Assembly: GCA_965199705.1 (NCBI GenBank) | Contig: OZ241359.1 | Span: 2,356,001-2,420,000 of the forward strand | Source: Azophilus sp965199705 | GTDB lineage: Bacteria; Pseudomonadota; Gammaproteobacteria; Pseudomonadales; Azotimanducaceae | Direction of reading: 5' to 3' | Length of the DNA stretch: 64,000 bases | In this document: positions 36,271 through 44,568 of the stretch, piece by piece | Position numbering within the stretch: position 1 is the stretch's first letter | Layout of the letters: each line of letters starts with the position of its first letter | Position numbers and translations under genes: made by a program | Notes under the pieces: generated by a model | The model's input: only the letters and a program-made list of their open reading frames with translations | Databases searched by the model: none | What the model was told of the DNA's origin: nothing

Positions 36271-36475
36271 CAGAACCGCATCCTAGCAGCCTGTTCCGCA
36301 TCGGACTCGGCGCCACCTTCCCATCGCCGATCCGGGGTTGGGCGGCAGGTTGTCCAGAGGAGCTGTAGTGCGGCGTTGCAAACCTCAAAGCCGACATCGG
36401 TTGCGAATCGCTTGGCCATCGCGCAGTACATGGTGGCCTCCGGATCCCCGTGGTCGAGCCTCCAGGCTGTGGGGG
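36270..36475 (-). pseudogene. acyl-CoA dehydrogenase C-terminal remnant
   Basis: A minus-strand frame reads AWRLDHGDPEATMYCAMAKR and then FATDVGFEVCNAALQL, an almost perfect match to the C-terminal helices of acyl-CoA dehydrogenases (isobutyryl-CoA type). After LQL the expected HGGYGY is lost; unrelated residues follow to a TGA at 36270-36272, overlapping the LuxR ATG. The other 300 residues are absent. It ends immediately next to a DUF917 remnant, which suggests a deletion joined two gene tails. Confidence 0.75.
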
Positions 36476-36479
36476 AGTT

Positions 36480-36713
36480 TCACGCCGTCAACAGCTCCAC
36501 CGGCGCGAACGCTTCGTCGAGGCCAAACGCCTGAGGGCCGAAGATGGACAGCGACTCGGGCGAGCGCATGACCGGCGGGGCGCTTACGCCGAGGACTAGT
36601 AACCGCTGTCCGTAGCGCACCGAATCGGCCAGCACCGGCTGCGCCGTCTCTCGTTCGACCAGACACACCAGGTCGGGCGCCCTGGTACGAAGTCGGCCGT
36701 CTTCGCGGGCCAT
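36480..36713 (-). pseudogene. DUF917 C-terminal remnant
   Basis: 77 codons that match the C-terminus of the intact DUF917 protein at 40124-41215: AREDGRLRTRAPDLVCLVER, RYGQRLLVLGVSAPPVMRSP and IFGPQAFGLDEAFAPVE correspond to the intact copy's ARRDGRV, GQRLKVIATSAAPILRTPEA and MFGPQAFGLDEPFTPLE. The upstream part is missing or in other frames. The stretch from 36714 to 36945, before the TonB receptor stop, has no gene I recognise and is probably decayed. Confidence 0.75.
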
Positions 36714-36945
36714 ATCGTGGCGCCATCAATGAAGCTCTTGAGGTCGTCGCTGGTCCACCGTTCCGCCGCATGGGACACGTCCAATATGCTCCGCAGAAAG
36801 AACAACCCAGCGACCGCCCCGCGATACGCTAAGCAGAAATTCGTCGTGACTTCATGGTTGAAATGCCCCCGGTTCAAACGATTGATCCCAAAACCACCAC
36901 CTGCCTCCCCACACTTGAGATTACAGGCCTTTGCGTCTCTCATCA

Positions 36946-39174
36946 TCACCAAGCGAGCGACAACCCGACCCCATAGGTCCTTGGCTCTCCCCACGATTCC
37001 CCGAATCCAATGCTACTGGTCAGCACCTGCGTTCGGTATCGCTCGTCGGTCAGGTTCTTGCCCCACAGGAACGCGGTCCATCGATCATCCGTGCCGGTAA
37101 TTTCGATTCTCGCGTTCGCCAGCCAATAGCCGTCTTCCAGTGTCTCGGCTGGCTGCCGGACGATGTCATAGCTGACATCATCCTTGTACGCGATAGCAAC
37201 AACAGCGTTTCCGCCAACGCCATTGGCGAAGCGCCATCCGTAGTCGAGCCTCGCGTTGAAGCTCACCTCTGGCGAATTCGGCAAGTCGCTGCCCTCTTCG
37301 ACGCCAGGCAGCACTGACGCGGTCAGTTCGGTGTCGAGAAGGCCCAGGCCGAGATGCGCGTCCAGTCCTGCGGTCACGCGCCAGACCAGCTCGACCTCGG
37401 CGCCAATCACCTCGGCGTCGCCAGCATTGGCGATGCCGAACAGCGGGCCGAAGGGAGAGTCAAACAGCGGCCCGTAGAACTGCAAGTCCTGAAAGTCGTA
37501 GTAGAAGGCGGCGGCGTTGAGTTGCAGGCGCTGGTCCGCAAACCGAGACTTGAAGCCCGCCTCGTAGGCGTACAGATTCTCCTCTTCAAACCCCGCAAGG
37601 TCAGCAGGATTGAAGGTCAATTGCCCCTGGAACCCGCCGGCCTTGAATCCCTTGCTGGCGCTCGCGTAGATCAGCATGCCATCGATTCCGGTGAAGTCGA
37701 TGCCAATCTTTCCGGAGAGGTCGCCGATTTGATGGTCGTTCTCGGCAGCCGGAAAGCAGGCGGTTTGCACACCATCGGATACGCTGACAACGGCGGGGTC
37801 GCCAGCTGGGCGAAGCGGACACAGACCGCCGCCGCCCGTTGCTGCGTCCGGCGTCACGATGAAAGTGAAGGCGTCGGACAAGTCCTTCTGGTCGTCCGTG
37901 TAGCGAAGGCCTGCGTTCAACCGGAAACTGTCGTTCAGGCGCCATTCAAGGTGGCCGAAGACAGCCTTGGTGTCCGTTTCCTGCCGATAGAAGTTGCCCA
38001 CGGCGGTTGAGCCGCCCAGTCCAAACAGCGGAAGCAGGTCTCGGGAGTCAAACTGGTCGCGCGTGTACACCTCATCCGATCCCACGAACCCACCGAAGAT
38101 CAATACGAGTCTTTCGTCAATGTAGGTCGCTCGGAGTTCTTGCGAGATCTGCTCGATTTCGTTGTCGTAGAAGCCATCAAGGTGAATCAATGCCGAGCCA
38201 TCCCGATCTTCCCGATAGAACCTGGAAAAGTCCTCGTATCCCGTCACCGACGTGATCGACCATCGATCGGAGATAGCCCAATTGACGGAGATCGACCCCC
38301 CGAAACTCTCTACGTCCTGACGCAAGGGACCGCCGCCAGCCGAACTGAATTCGTCGTCGAAGTACGCATCGTCGGATGGATCAAGGATGTTGTTCACATT
38401 GAACAGGGGCGGGTCGGATTCATCCTGCCCGCCATGCACTTTCGCCAGGATTTCCAGAGATTCCGTTGGCGTCCACTCCATGATCACGCGCCATGCCGTT
38501 CGATCCAGTTCGCCAACGTCGCTGCCAGTCGTGCGATTCAGTTGAAACCCTTCGCCACGCTGAAGCGTCTGCACCGCCACGCGAACGCCCAGGCCTGGCG
38601 CGATCTGGCCTCCCGCGGCGCCTTCCACAAGCCAGCGGTCCTTGCGGCCATATTCAGCGGTCACGAACCCTTCCGCTTCATCTCCCGGCTTGCGGCTCGC
38701 AAACTTCATCGCCCCTGCCGTGGTGTTCTTGCCGTACAGGGTGCCCTGAGGCCCTTTCAGCACTTCGATGCTGTCAAGGTCGAATAGCTGGAAATTGAGC
38801 ATGGCGGGAGACACCAGGTACACATCGTCAATATAGATGCCAGCCGCCGGGTTGTTGTTCACGGCATAGTCGTTCAGGCCGATGCCGCGAATGCTGACGT
38901 TGGCGATACCACTACCGAAAGTGTTGTTGATGTTCAGGTTGGGGGTCTGAGCGGCAACATCGGCCGGCTCCGAGAATCCAAGGCGGCTGGCGTCTTCCCC
39001 GGAGAATGCCGTCACCGCAACGCCAACGTCAGAGATGTATTGCTCGCGTTTCTGCGCGGTCACGACTATCTCTTCTATCAGGCCTCGGCCGTTTGACTGG
39101 GCGTTCACCGCAGCCGGGGCCAGCATGACAAGCACCGCGAGCGCCAAGACAAACTGATGGCCTGGATTGAACAT
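36946..39174 (-). CDS. TonB-dependent outer-membrane receptor
   Basis: 742 residues from MFNPGHQFVLALAVLVMLAP with a signal peptide ending AAVNAQ. The plug domain follows with IEEIVVTAQKREQYISDVGV, DVAAQTPNLNINNTFGSGIA and SIEVLKGPQGTLYGKNTTAG, then a 22-strand barrel ending YGVGLSLAW. This is the subgroup common in marine and soil proteobacteria for import of bulky organic nutrients. The start was placed at the second Met to suit the signal peptide. It lies downstream of the racemase-DUF917-hydantoinase genes on the same strand, with its own upstream CGGGTAGGTT repeats. The substrate is unknown. Confidence 0.93.
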   Translation of the reverse strand: MFNPGHQFVLALAVLVMLAPAAVNAQSNGRGLIEEIVVTAQKREQYISDVGVAVTAFSGEDASRLGFSEPADVAAQTPNLNINNTFGSGIANVSIRGIGLNDYAVNNNPAAGIYIDDVYLVSPAMLNFQLFDLDSIEVLKGPQGTLYGKNTTAGAMKFASRKPGDEAEGFVTAEYGRKDRWLVEGAAGGQIAPGLGVRVAVQTLQRGEGFQLNRTTGSDVGELDRTAWRVIMEWTPTESLEILAKVHGGQDESDPPLFNVNNILDPSDDAYFDDEFSSAGGGPLRQDVESFGGSISVNWAISDRWSITSVTGYEDFSRFYREDRDGSALIHLDGFYDNEIEQISQELRATYIDERLVLIFGGFVGSDEVYTRDQFDSRDLLPLFGLGGSTAVGNFYRQETDTKAVFGHLEWRLNDSFRLNAGLRYTDDQKDLSDAFTFIVTPDAATGGGGLCPLRPAGDPAVVSVSDGVQTACFPAAENDHQIGDLSGKIGIDFTGIDGMLIYASASKGFKAGGFQGQLTFNPADLAGFEEENLYAYEAGFKSRFADQRLQLNAAAFYYDFQDLQFYGPLFDSPFGPLFGIANAGDAEVIGAEVELVWRVTAGLDAHLGLGLLDTELTASVLPGVEEGSDLPNSPEVSFNARLDYGWRFANGVGGNAVVAIAYKDDVSYDIVRQPAETLEDGYWLANARIEITGTDDRWTAFLWGKNLTDERYRTQVLTSSIGFGESWGEPRTYGVGLSLAW

Positions 39175-39252
39175 GACGCCTCTCCTCAATGTGCTCGCAA
39201 CGAACCTTGCAACCAGCCTATCAGTCAGAAAAGACATGAAAAATACCTGTTA

Positions 39253-39284
39253 CGGGTAGGTTGATTTGAGTTTTCGGGTAGGTT
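39253..39284 (-). promoter_or_regulatory. direct-repeat regulator site upstream of the TonB receptor
   Basis: CGGGTAGGTT occurs at 39253-39262 and again at 39275-39284, a perfect 10-bp direct repeat with a 22-bp start-to-start distance. It lies about 79-110 bp upstream of the receptor start. The same motif with the same spacing is upstream of the hydantoinase. Direct repeats like this are typical of MalT-like LuxR regulators, such as the one encoded at 33601-36270. The link to that regulator is an inference. Confidence 0.6.
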
Positions 39285-39344
39285 CGCCTGTCCATCCCTG
39301 TGAGCAGGGTTTCGATGGGTTCTGTCGTAGCATGACGAGCATCG

Positions 39345-40112
39345 TCACTGGCGCCGAACAGAGTCGGATGACACGCGCCCCGAGCCGGGAAACTCGTACC
39401 CCTCTATCGGTTTGACGGCCGGCGTCGGGTAGGCGGCCTTGCTGTGACTCAGTCCGGCCCTGACCAGGGCTTGGGCGATGCGCACGGTGACCGGAATCGG
39501 ATCGATGACAGGCGCTTCGTGTCCGGCGGCTGACAGGGCGCCGCGAATTGCCTCCGCGCAGCCAAGAAAGCCGGTGCAGCCAAGCACGATAATGTCCGCC
39601 CCATCTGCCTCAACTGACAAACGGGCCTTCTCCGCCAAACCGGCATTCAGCGCACCAACATCATGAGATAAATCCAGGACAGGAATATCAACAGACTGAA
39701 ACGAAGCGTACTTGTCGCCCAGTCCGTAGGCCGCGATCAGTTCTTCGATGATTGGCCGTATGCGGTCAAGCACGGTAATGAACGCGAACCGGTGGCCGAG
39801 CAGATTGGCCAGGTGCATGGCCGTCTGACCGGCCCCGAGCACGGGAATATCCACCATCTCCCGGCAGGCTGCCAGACCTGGATCCCCCATGCAGTCGATG
39901 ACAATTGCGTCAGCGCCATTGATTTCGGCCTGCATCGCTTTCCTGATCGTGTCGGGCAAGGCCAGCGCCTCGTCGAACCGCGACTCGATGGACGACGGAC
40001 CCTTGTCAAGCAGGCTGTGCGTGATCGTCAGGTCATCCCCCATGAGTGGCTCAACGTCATCCAGCGAGCGTACTCCGCGCGCCACGATCGGCGTCAACAA
40101 TTCGATTCTCAT
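39345..40112 (-). CDS. Asp/Glu/hydantoin racemase family protein
   Basis: 255-residue member of the aspartate/glutamate/hydantoin racemase superfamily, with the two catalytic-Cys segments DAIVIDCMGDPGLAACRE (about residues 68-85) and IIVLGCTGFLGCAEA (about residues 174-188). It would interconvert D- and L-enantiomers of a hydantoin or similar amino-acid derivative. It lies 11 bp downstream of DUF917 and probably in one operon with DUF917 and hydantoinase. The true substrate is not shown by sequence. Confidence 0.88.
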   Translation of the reverse strand: MRIELLTPIVARGVRSLDDVEPLMGDDLTITHSLLDKGPSSIESRFDEALALPDTIRKAMQAEINGADAIVIDCMGDPGLAACREMVDIPVLGAGQTAMHLANLLGHRFAFITVLDRIRPIIEELIAAYGLGDKYASFQSVDIPVLDLSHDVGALNAGLAEKARLSVEADGADIIVLGCTGFLGCAEAIRGALSAAGHEAPVIDPIPVTVRIAQALVRAGLSHSKAAYPTPAVKPIEGYEFPGSGRVSSDSVRRQ

Positions 40113-40123
40113 GGTGCTGTTCC

Positions 40124-41215
40124 TCAGGGTTCGATGTCTTCCAATGGCGTGAACGGTTCATCCAGGCCGAAAGCCTGCGGCCCGAACATGGCCAGCGCTT
40201 CGGGCGTTCGCAAGATTGGCGCTGCGCTCGTGGCGATTACTTTCAGACGCTGGCCGTACTTCAGGCCATCGACCGGAATCGGCTCACCTGTCTCTCGGTC
40301 AACCAGACAGATCAGGTCCGGCGTCACGGCTTGCACCCGCCCATCTCGGCGGGCGATGAGATGCTCGTTCTGGAAGGAGATCTCCATGACTGAATCCAGA
40401 TAGTCCAGTGAGGTCAACTTGCAGTGCCCCATCGAGAATCCGAGCCTGGTTTCCCGACGGATGTCCTGCACCTTGCCGTCAAACAGAATCCGGCAGTGGT
40501 TGTAGTAAGGCGTTGTATGCAGATACTCGACCAGGCGCTCTACCGGGTTCCCCTGCCGGCTTCCCTGGGCAATGGTTCTCCCGATTTCGCGCGCGAGCGT
40601 CAGGGTGCCACGCACCGCCGTGCGCTGCACGTCGCGCCCTGTCATCGGGTAGCAGGACAACAGCACGCTACAACCCAGATGCACCGAAACGAGCCGCACC
40701 AGGTCCTCCGCCGACTTCGCATCGGCGGTGTCAACGACAACTGACGTGAGGTGATCGTCCGTCACGACCAGAGGCGTGCAGGACACGCCGCCGACGTTGA
40801 AGGTTGTCATCTGTAGTTCGGGAAAGGCGCGACCCATCCCGTCCGCATCGACCAACGGCAACCCGAGCCTGGCCGCTGCCATCACCGGCAACAGCGAATT
40901 GATGCCCCCGATCTCGATCCCGATCAACGCGTCGGCCCGCTGTCCCAATCGCTGTTCGAGACGACGCACTGCAAGATCAATGTCGTCGCCGCACGCCGCC
41001 TTTTCTCCCAGTACGGTTGGAACGCCAAGCATCGCGATGGTGAAGACATTGGCGTCATCATCGAGTTCGTCCGCGGACACGATCCTGGGGATGCCGTACT
41101 CTTCAACGGCGTTCGTGGCGAGCAAACGACCAATGTAGGGGTCGCCGCCGCCGCCGGCGCCCAGGAAGGCCGCGCCTGTCGCAATGTGTGGTAGATCGCC
41201 GAGTTCGATACGCAT
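40124..41215 (-). CDS. DUF917 family protein
   Basis: 363-residue protein of DUF917, which is nearly always found next to HyuA-type hydantoinase/oxoprolinase genes and may be a subunit or companion enzyme. Seen: AAFLGAGGGGDPYIGRLLA (about residues 15-33), GIEIGGINSLLPVMAAARLG, and the C-terminal QNEHLIARRDGRVQAVTPDL and FGPQAFGLDEPFTPLED. It lies 3 bp downstream of the hydantoinase gene. A second, decayed copy of its C-terminus lies at 36480-36713. Confidence 0.88.
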   Translation of the reverse strand: MRIELGDLPHIATGAAFLGAGGGGDPYIGRLLATNAVEEYGIPRIVSADELDDDANVFTIAMLGVPTVLGEKAACGDDIDLAVRRLEQRLGQRADALIGIEIGGINSLLPVMAAARLGLPLVDADGMGRAFPELQMTTFNVGGVSCTPLVVTDDHLTSVVVDTADAKSAEDLVRLVSVHLGCSVLLSCYPMTGRDVQRTAVRGTLTLAREIGRTIAQGSRQGNPVERLVEYLHTTPYYNHCRILFDGKVQDIRRETRLGFSMGHCKLTSLDYLDSVMEISFQNEHLIARRDGRVQAVTPDLICLVDRETGEPIPVDGLKYGQRLKVIATSAAPILRTPEALAMFGPQAFGLDEPFTPLEDIEP

Positions 41216-41218
41216 CGA

Positions 41219-42817
41219 TCAGTGGCCCGGGTGTTGCAATGTGCGCTTTGGACCAACCTGCAGGTCGCCAGCAACCTTGACGCGAACGCGCACGGCGCCA
41301 CCCGGCATGTAGGCAAGGGGAAACTCCTCAATGTCCATAATTTCGAGGCTGTCGGCGTTGGCCCCGTTCTCCACGGCCCGGGCCTTGGCCTGTTCCACGG
41401 CAGTTTCCAATGCCGAATCGCGACCCGATGCCTCATAGGCGAAGACCCGATCGGTCTCGCCGCTCACCTGGGCAATCGAGGCGCCGATGGCGTTGGCGAC
41501 TTCCGCGTGTTCTGGGACTATCGTCTCCGAGGCGCCCGGGATGTCGTCCCGAACGAGCACTGATCCTCCCCCAACGAGGACGAGTGGCACGGGTTCCGAA
41601 CTGGATTTCATCCGGTCAACGCCGTCGGCCAACAGCTTGTGAATCAGATCGACGCCATTCGTTGTGACCTGTTTCGACAAGGACGAAACCAGCGATCTGT
41701 CACCAAGCGTCGCGTAGCCGCTGGCCACCGCCAGGTCGGTCGCGCAAAGCCGGTCCCCGCCAAACACTCGCCCATCGCGGGTCAGCCGGTATCCCAGAGA
41801 CTCCGGCCCAATGCGTATCTCTCCCCCCGAGGTCTCCACCAGCGAACCACCGCCGAGCCCCAGTGAGAGCACGTCCGGCATCCTGAAATTCGTCCGCACA
41901 CCGCCTATCCGGGTGGTCAGCGACGACTCTCGCGGAAAGCCGTTCAACAGTACGCCAATGTCGGTGGTGGTGCCACCTATGTCCACGATCAGCGCATCCT
42001 TAAGCTCCGAGAGATACGCAGCGCCCCGCATGCTGTTGGTGGGCCCCGAAGCGAAGGTCAGCACGGGGTAGCGCTCCACCGTCTCCGCGCTCATGAGCGT
42101 GCCATCGTTCTGGCTGATGAAGAACGACGCTTCGACTCCGAGCTGGCCCAATGCGTTCTCGAAGGAACTGACCACATCGCGCGACAGGTCAGCCAGGCTT
42201 GCGTTCATGATCGCCGCATTCTCCCGCTCCAGGATGCCCATGCGCCCGATCTTCGACGACAGCGTAATGGCAAGGTCCGGCGCCTCATTGAGCACGATAT
42301 CCCGGGCCCGGACTTCCATCGCGGCATTGACCGGAGAGAAGAGCCCGGTGATCGCCACCGTCCGCAATCCTGCGGCGGCAAATCTCCTGGCTGCATTGGC
42401 GACCATCGCCTCATCAAGGTCATCGGCGATTTTCCCGTCATATCGGTAACCGCCGCGGATCAGATGACAGCCCCCGCCCACGGCCTCCGCCATATCCTGC
42501 GGCCAGTCACTCAAGGGTGGTACGCCCCGAGAAGAGGGCAGTGCGATACGCAGGATCCCGACTGGCAGCAGTCCACGCCGCTCGACGAACGCATTGGTGA
42601 AGTGCGTGGTGCCGATCATGACCTGCTGGACATCGGCGGCGCGGGTCGCGGACGACTCAAGGGCCTCGGTGATTGCACGGGCTATGCCACGGCTCAATAC
42701 CTCTGTCGTCGGGGTCTTGTGGGTTGCAAGAACCCGCTGCCCGTCCATGACGACGGCATCGGTATTCGTTCCGCCCACATCGACACCGATACGCACCGCT
42801 GGCCCAGTTGCGAACAT
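41219..42817 (-). CDS. hydantoinase/oxoprolinase family protein (HyuA-like)
   Basis: About 532 residues from MFATGPAVRIGVDVGGTNTD, whose G-V-D-V-G-G-T-N-T-D ASKHA phosphate loop is the HyuA hallmark. It continues with IGTTHFTNAFVERRGLLPVG, SGPTNSMRGAAYLSELKDAL and DIGGTTTDIGVLLNGFPRES (second ATP motif). Such enzymes use ATP to open hydantoin or 5-oxoproline rings. A longer start at 42901 is unlikely because it has no family similarity and would swallow the direct repeats. It is the first gene of the hydantoinase-DUF917-racemase operon. Confidence 0.9.
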   Translation of the reverse strand: MFATGPAVRIGVDVGGTNTDAVVMDGQRVLATHKTPTTEVLSRGIARAITEALESSATRAADVQQVMIGTTHFTNAFVERRGLLPVGILRIALPSSRGVPPLSDWPQDMAEAVGGGCHLIRGGYRYDGKIADDLDEAMVANAARRFAAAGLRTVAITGLFSPVNAAMEVRARDIVLNEAPDLAITLSSKIGRMGILERENAAIMNASLADLSRDVVSSFENALGQLGVEASFFISQNDGTLMSAETVERYPVLTFASGPTNSMRGAAYLSELKDALIVDIGGTTTDIGVLLNGFPRESSLTTRIGGVRTNFRMPDVLSLGLGGGSLVETSGGEIRIGPESLGYRLTRDGRVFGGDRLCATDLAVASGYATLGDRSLVSSLSKQVTTNGVDLIHKLLADGVDRMKSSSEPVPLVLVGGGSVLVRDDIPGASETIVPEHAEVANAIGASIAQVSGETDRVFAYEASGRDSALETAVEQAKARAVENGANADSLEIMDIEEFPLAYMPGGAVRVRVKVAGDLQVGPKRTLQHPGH

Positions 42818-42862
42818 GACGCTCAGCCTATCGCCTGCTCGTGCGAGCAGTAACACCCGTTG

Positions 42863-42892
42863 CGGGTAGGAGAGAATCAGCAGACGGGTAGT
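42863..42892 (-). promoter_or_regulatory. direct-repeat regulator site upstream of the hydantoinase operon
   Basis: CGGGTAGG at 42863-42870 and CGGGTAGT at 42885-42892 have the same 22-bp spacing as the pair before the TonB receptor; the first copy also shares the preceding GTT-N (GTTGCGGGTAGG here, GTTACGGGTAGG there). It lies about 46-75 bp upstream of the hydantoinase start and about 30 bp from the end of ntrB, near the right end of the insertion. Confidence 0.6.
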
Positions 42893-42922
42893 TTCCGACA
42901 CAGGCGAAAAATGCCGCCTTGT

Positions 42923-44005
42923 TCAGACCTTCCCTAGCGGCAGGATCACGGAAAAGCAGGTTCTGCCTGGCCGACTTTCACAATCGATCTTGCCCTGGTG
43001 ACGACGCACGATGGCCTGGGTGATCGCAAGACCCAGGCCGGCGCCGTCTGGTCGGCCACTGACCATCGGATAGAAGACCCGGCCAAGAAGCGCCTCTGGA
43101 ATGCCGACGCCGTTATCTTCCACTTCGATTGCCACCGCCACCCGATAGCGCTGACCGTGCAAGGTCACCTGACGCAGCGCCCGGGTGCGCAAGCAGACGC
43201 AGGCCGCTTCCACGCCTGTCACGGCGGCCAGTGCATTGTTGACGAGATTGAGCATCGCCTGAATCAACTGATCTTCGTCCACCGTCACCTCCGGCAGGCT
43301 TGGATCATAGTCACGCATGAGCGTCACCTTCGCCTCGGGCTGGCTCTGCTCCAGCACCTGCGCCACATGTTCGAGCAACTCATGGATGTTGACCGGCGCC
43401 AGCCGGGGTGGGCGCGCCGGACCGAGCAGCGTATCCACCAGACCGCTCAGGCGGTCGCACTCACGAATGATGACGGCGGTGTACTCCATCAAGTCGGCGC
43501 GGCCGATCTCATGGTTGAGCAACTGAGCTGCCCCGCGAATGCCGCCGAGGGGATTCTTGATTTCGTGCGCCAACCCGCGCACCAGGCCGTCCGTGCTCTC
43601 CTGAACTGCGAGCAACCGATCATCGTGGATGACGCCTCGCCCTCGATGATGTAGCTGGATTTCGAGCAGCAGGTCGCTGGCGCCGTCGATCTTGGCGCAG
43701 ACCAGGTCCGCAAGCGGCGCCGCGCCACTCGCCAGGATCAGTACCTGGCTGCGCAGGGTCAGGGGTTGGCCGTCCTCGGCAAGGCGCTGCAACCGGCCTA
43801 CCAGCGGCCCGGGCGCGGACAGCAGCCGTTGGACGTGGACGCCGGCAGCGCGGTTGTTGCTGGCCTCGAACAATGCCTCGGCTGCCGGATTCAGGAATTT
43901 CACCATCAACTCGGACGAAAGCACAACGACGGCTGTGCTTTGATGCTCCAGCACCTGCGGCATCAGATCGGGCATAGGGAGATTGGACGTTCGATTTCGC
44001 ACCAT
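42923..44005 (-). CDS. ntrB: nitrogen regulation sensor kinase NtrB (NR-II)
   Basis: Bifunctional histidine kinase/phosphatase that controls NtrC in response to PII. 360 residues: N-terminal PAS domain (VLEHQSTAVVVLSSELMVKF, split from MVRNRTSNLPMPD), HisKA with GLAHEIKNPLGGIRGAAQLL (phospho-His), and HATPase with DEDQLIQAMLNLVNNALAAV and VEDNGVGIPEALLG, then a G2 box in GAGLGLAITQAIVRRHQGKI. It follows the small secreted protein. Downstream the insertion begins; ntrC would be expected within a few dozen bases but is found about 10 kb away. Confidence 0.95.
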   Translation of the reverse strand: MVRNRTSNLPMPDLMPQVLEHQSTAVVVLSSELMVKFLNPAAEALFEASNNRAAGVHVQRLLSAPGPLVGRLQRLAEDGQPLTLRSQVLILASGAAPLADLVCAKIDGASDLLLEIQLHHRGRGVIHDDRLLAVQESTDGLVRGLAHEIKNPLGGIRGAAQLLNHEIGRADLMEYTAVIIRECDRLSGLVDTLLGPARPPRLAPVNIHELLEHVAQVLEQSQPEAKVTLMRDYDPSLPEVTVDEDQLIQAMLNLVNNALAAVTGVEAACVCLRTRALRQVTLHGQRYRVAVAIEVEDNGVGIPEALLGRVFYPMVSGRPDGAGLGLAITQAIVRRHQGKIDCESRPGRTCFSVILPLGKV

Positions 44006-44028
44006 TTTAGTGCGTTTTTACGCGCCGT

Positions 44029-44484
44029 TCATGGGGATGGTCGCGTGCGCTCTTGCCGAAACAGCTTCGAGTGACGCAGAAGATGAAACTCGACCGGATC
44101 CGCGACACTCAGCACCTGCCCCCTGGCATCGACCAACCTGGCCAGCAATTGATGGGCGCCGCGGCTGAGTCCGGTCAGATCAAACCTCAGCTGCTCAGCC
44201 GGCGGGCCGACCGGTTCGCCATTCAGCACAAGTTGCACCTGGCGCCCGGCTTGCAATGCCGGCCGCACCGCCAGCAGCACGGTCACTGCCCCATTGTTGC
44301 TGCGCAGCGCCTGATCGTTCACCGGCGAGAGAATCTGGATCGAGCTCGCGTCCGCTGCCTGTAGCCGAGCCGGGGCCAGTACCAGGCAGACCGTAACCAG
44401 GCAGGCCACGGCAGTGAAAAGATAGCTGACCCGTACATGGCGCCACAGGCCGCGATGACGCATGCGCGCCTGATCCATCTCCAT
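44029..44484 (-). CDS. small secreted protein between glnA and ntrB (DUF4124-linked type)
   Basis: 151 residues with a basic start and a membrane stretch ending AARLQA-like cleavage (VLAPARLQAADASS). The mature part reads IQILSPVNDQALRSNNGAVT and VQLVLNGEPVGPPA, then FDLTGLSRGAHQLLARLVDA, which looks like an Ig-like beta-sandwich. Similar small proteins, some with DUF4124, are found between glnA and ntrB in Pseudomonas-type genomes. The function is unknown. It lies after the glnA hairpin terminator. Confidence 0.7.
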   Translation of the reverse strand: MEMDQARMRHRGLWRHVRVSYLFTAVACLVTVCLVLAPARLQAADASSIQILSPVNDQALRSNNGAVTVLLAVRPALQAGRQVQLVLNGEPVGPPAEQLRFDLTGLSRGAHQLLARLVDARGQVLSVADPVEFHLLRHSKLFRQERTRPSP

Positions 44485-44506
44485 TTGTGCTTCCGCCTCC
44501 GGAACA

Positions 44507-44538
44507 ACGCCTCAGGATGGTTACCCATCCTGAGGCGT
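44507..44538 (-). terminator. hairpin after glnA (terminator/attenuator)
   Basis: ACGCCTCAGGATGG (44507-44520) and CCATCCTGAGGCGT (44525-44538) are a perfect 14-bp inverted repeat around a 4-base loop, lying 31 bp beyond the glnA stop and before the small secreted protein. The following U content on the minus strand is weak (TGTTCC), so it may be a partial terminator that lowers ntrB transcription from glnA, as known in E. coli glnALG, or a processing stem. Confidence 0.7.
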
Positions 44539-44568
44539 CAGGCGCGGCTTGTCTGTAGGCGATTGCCG

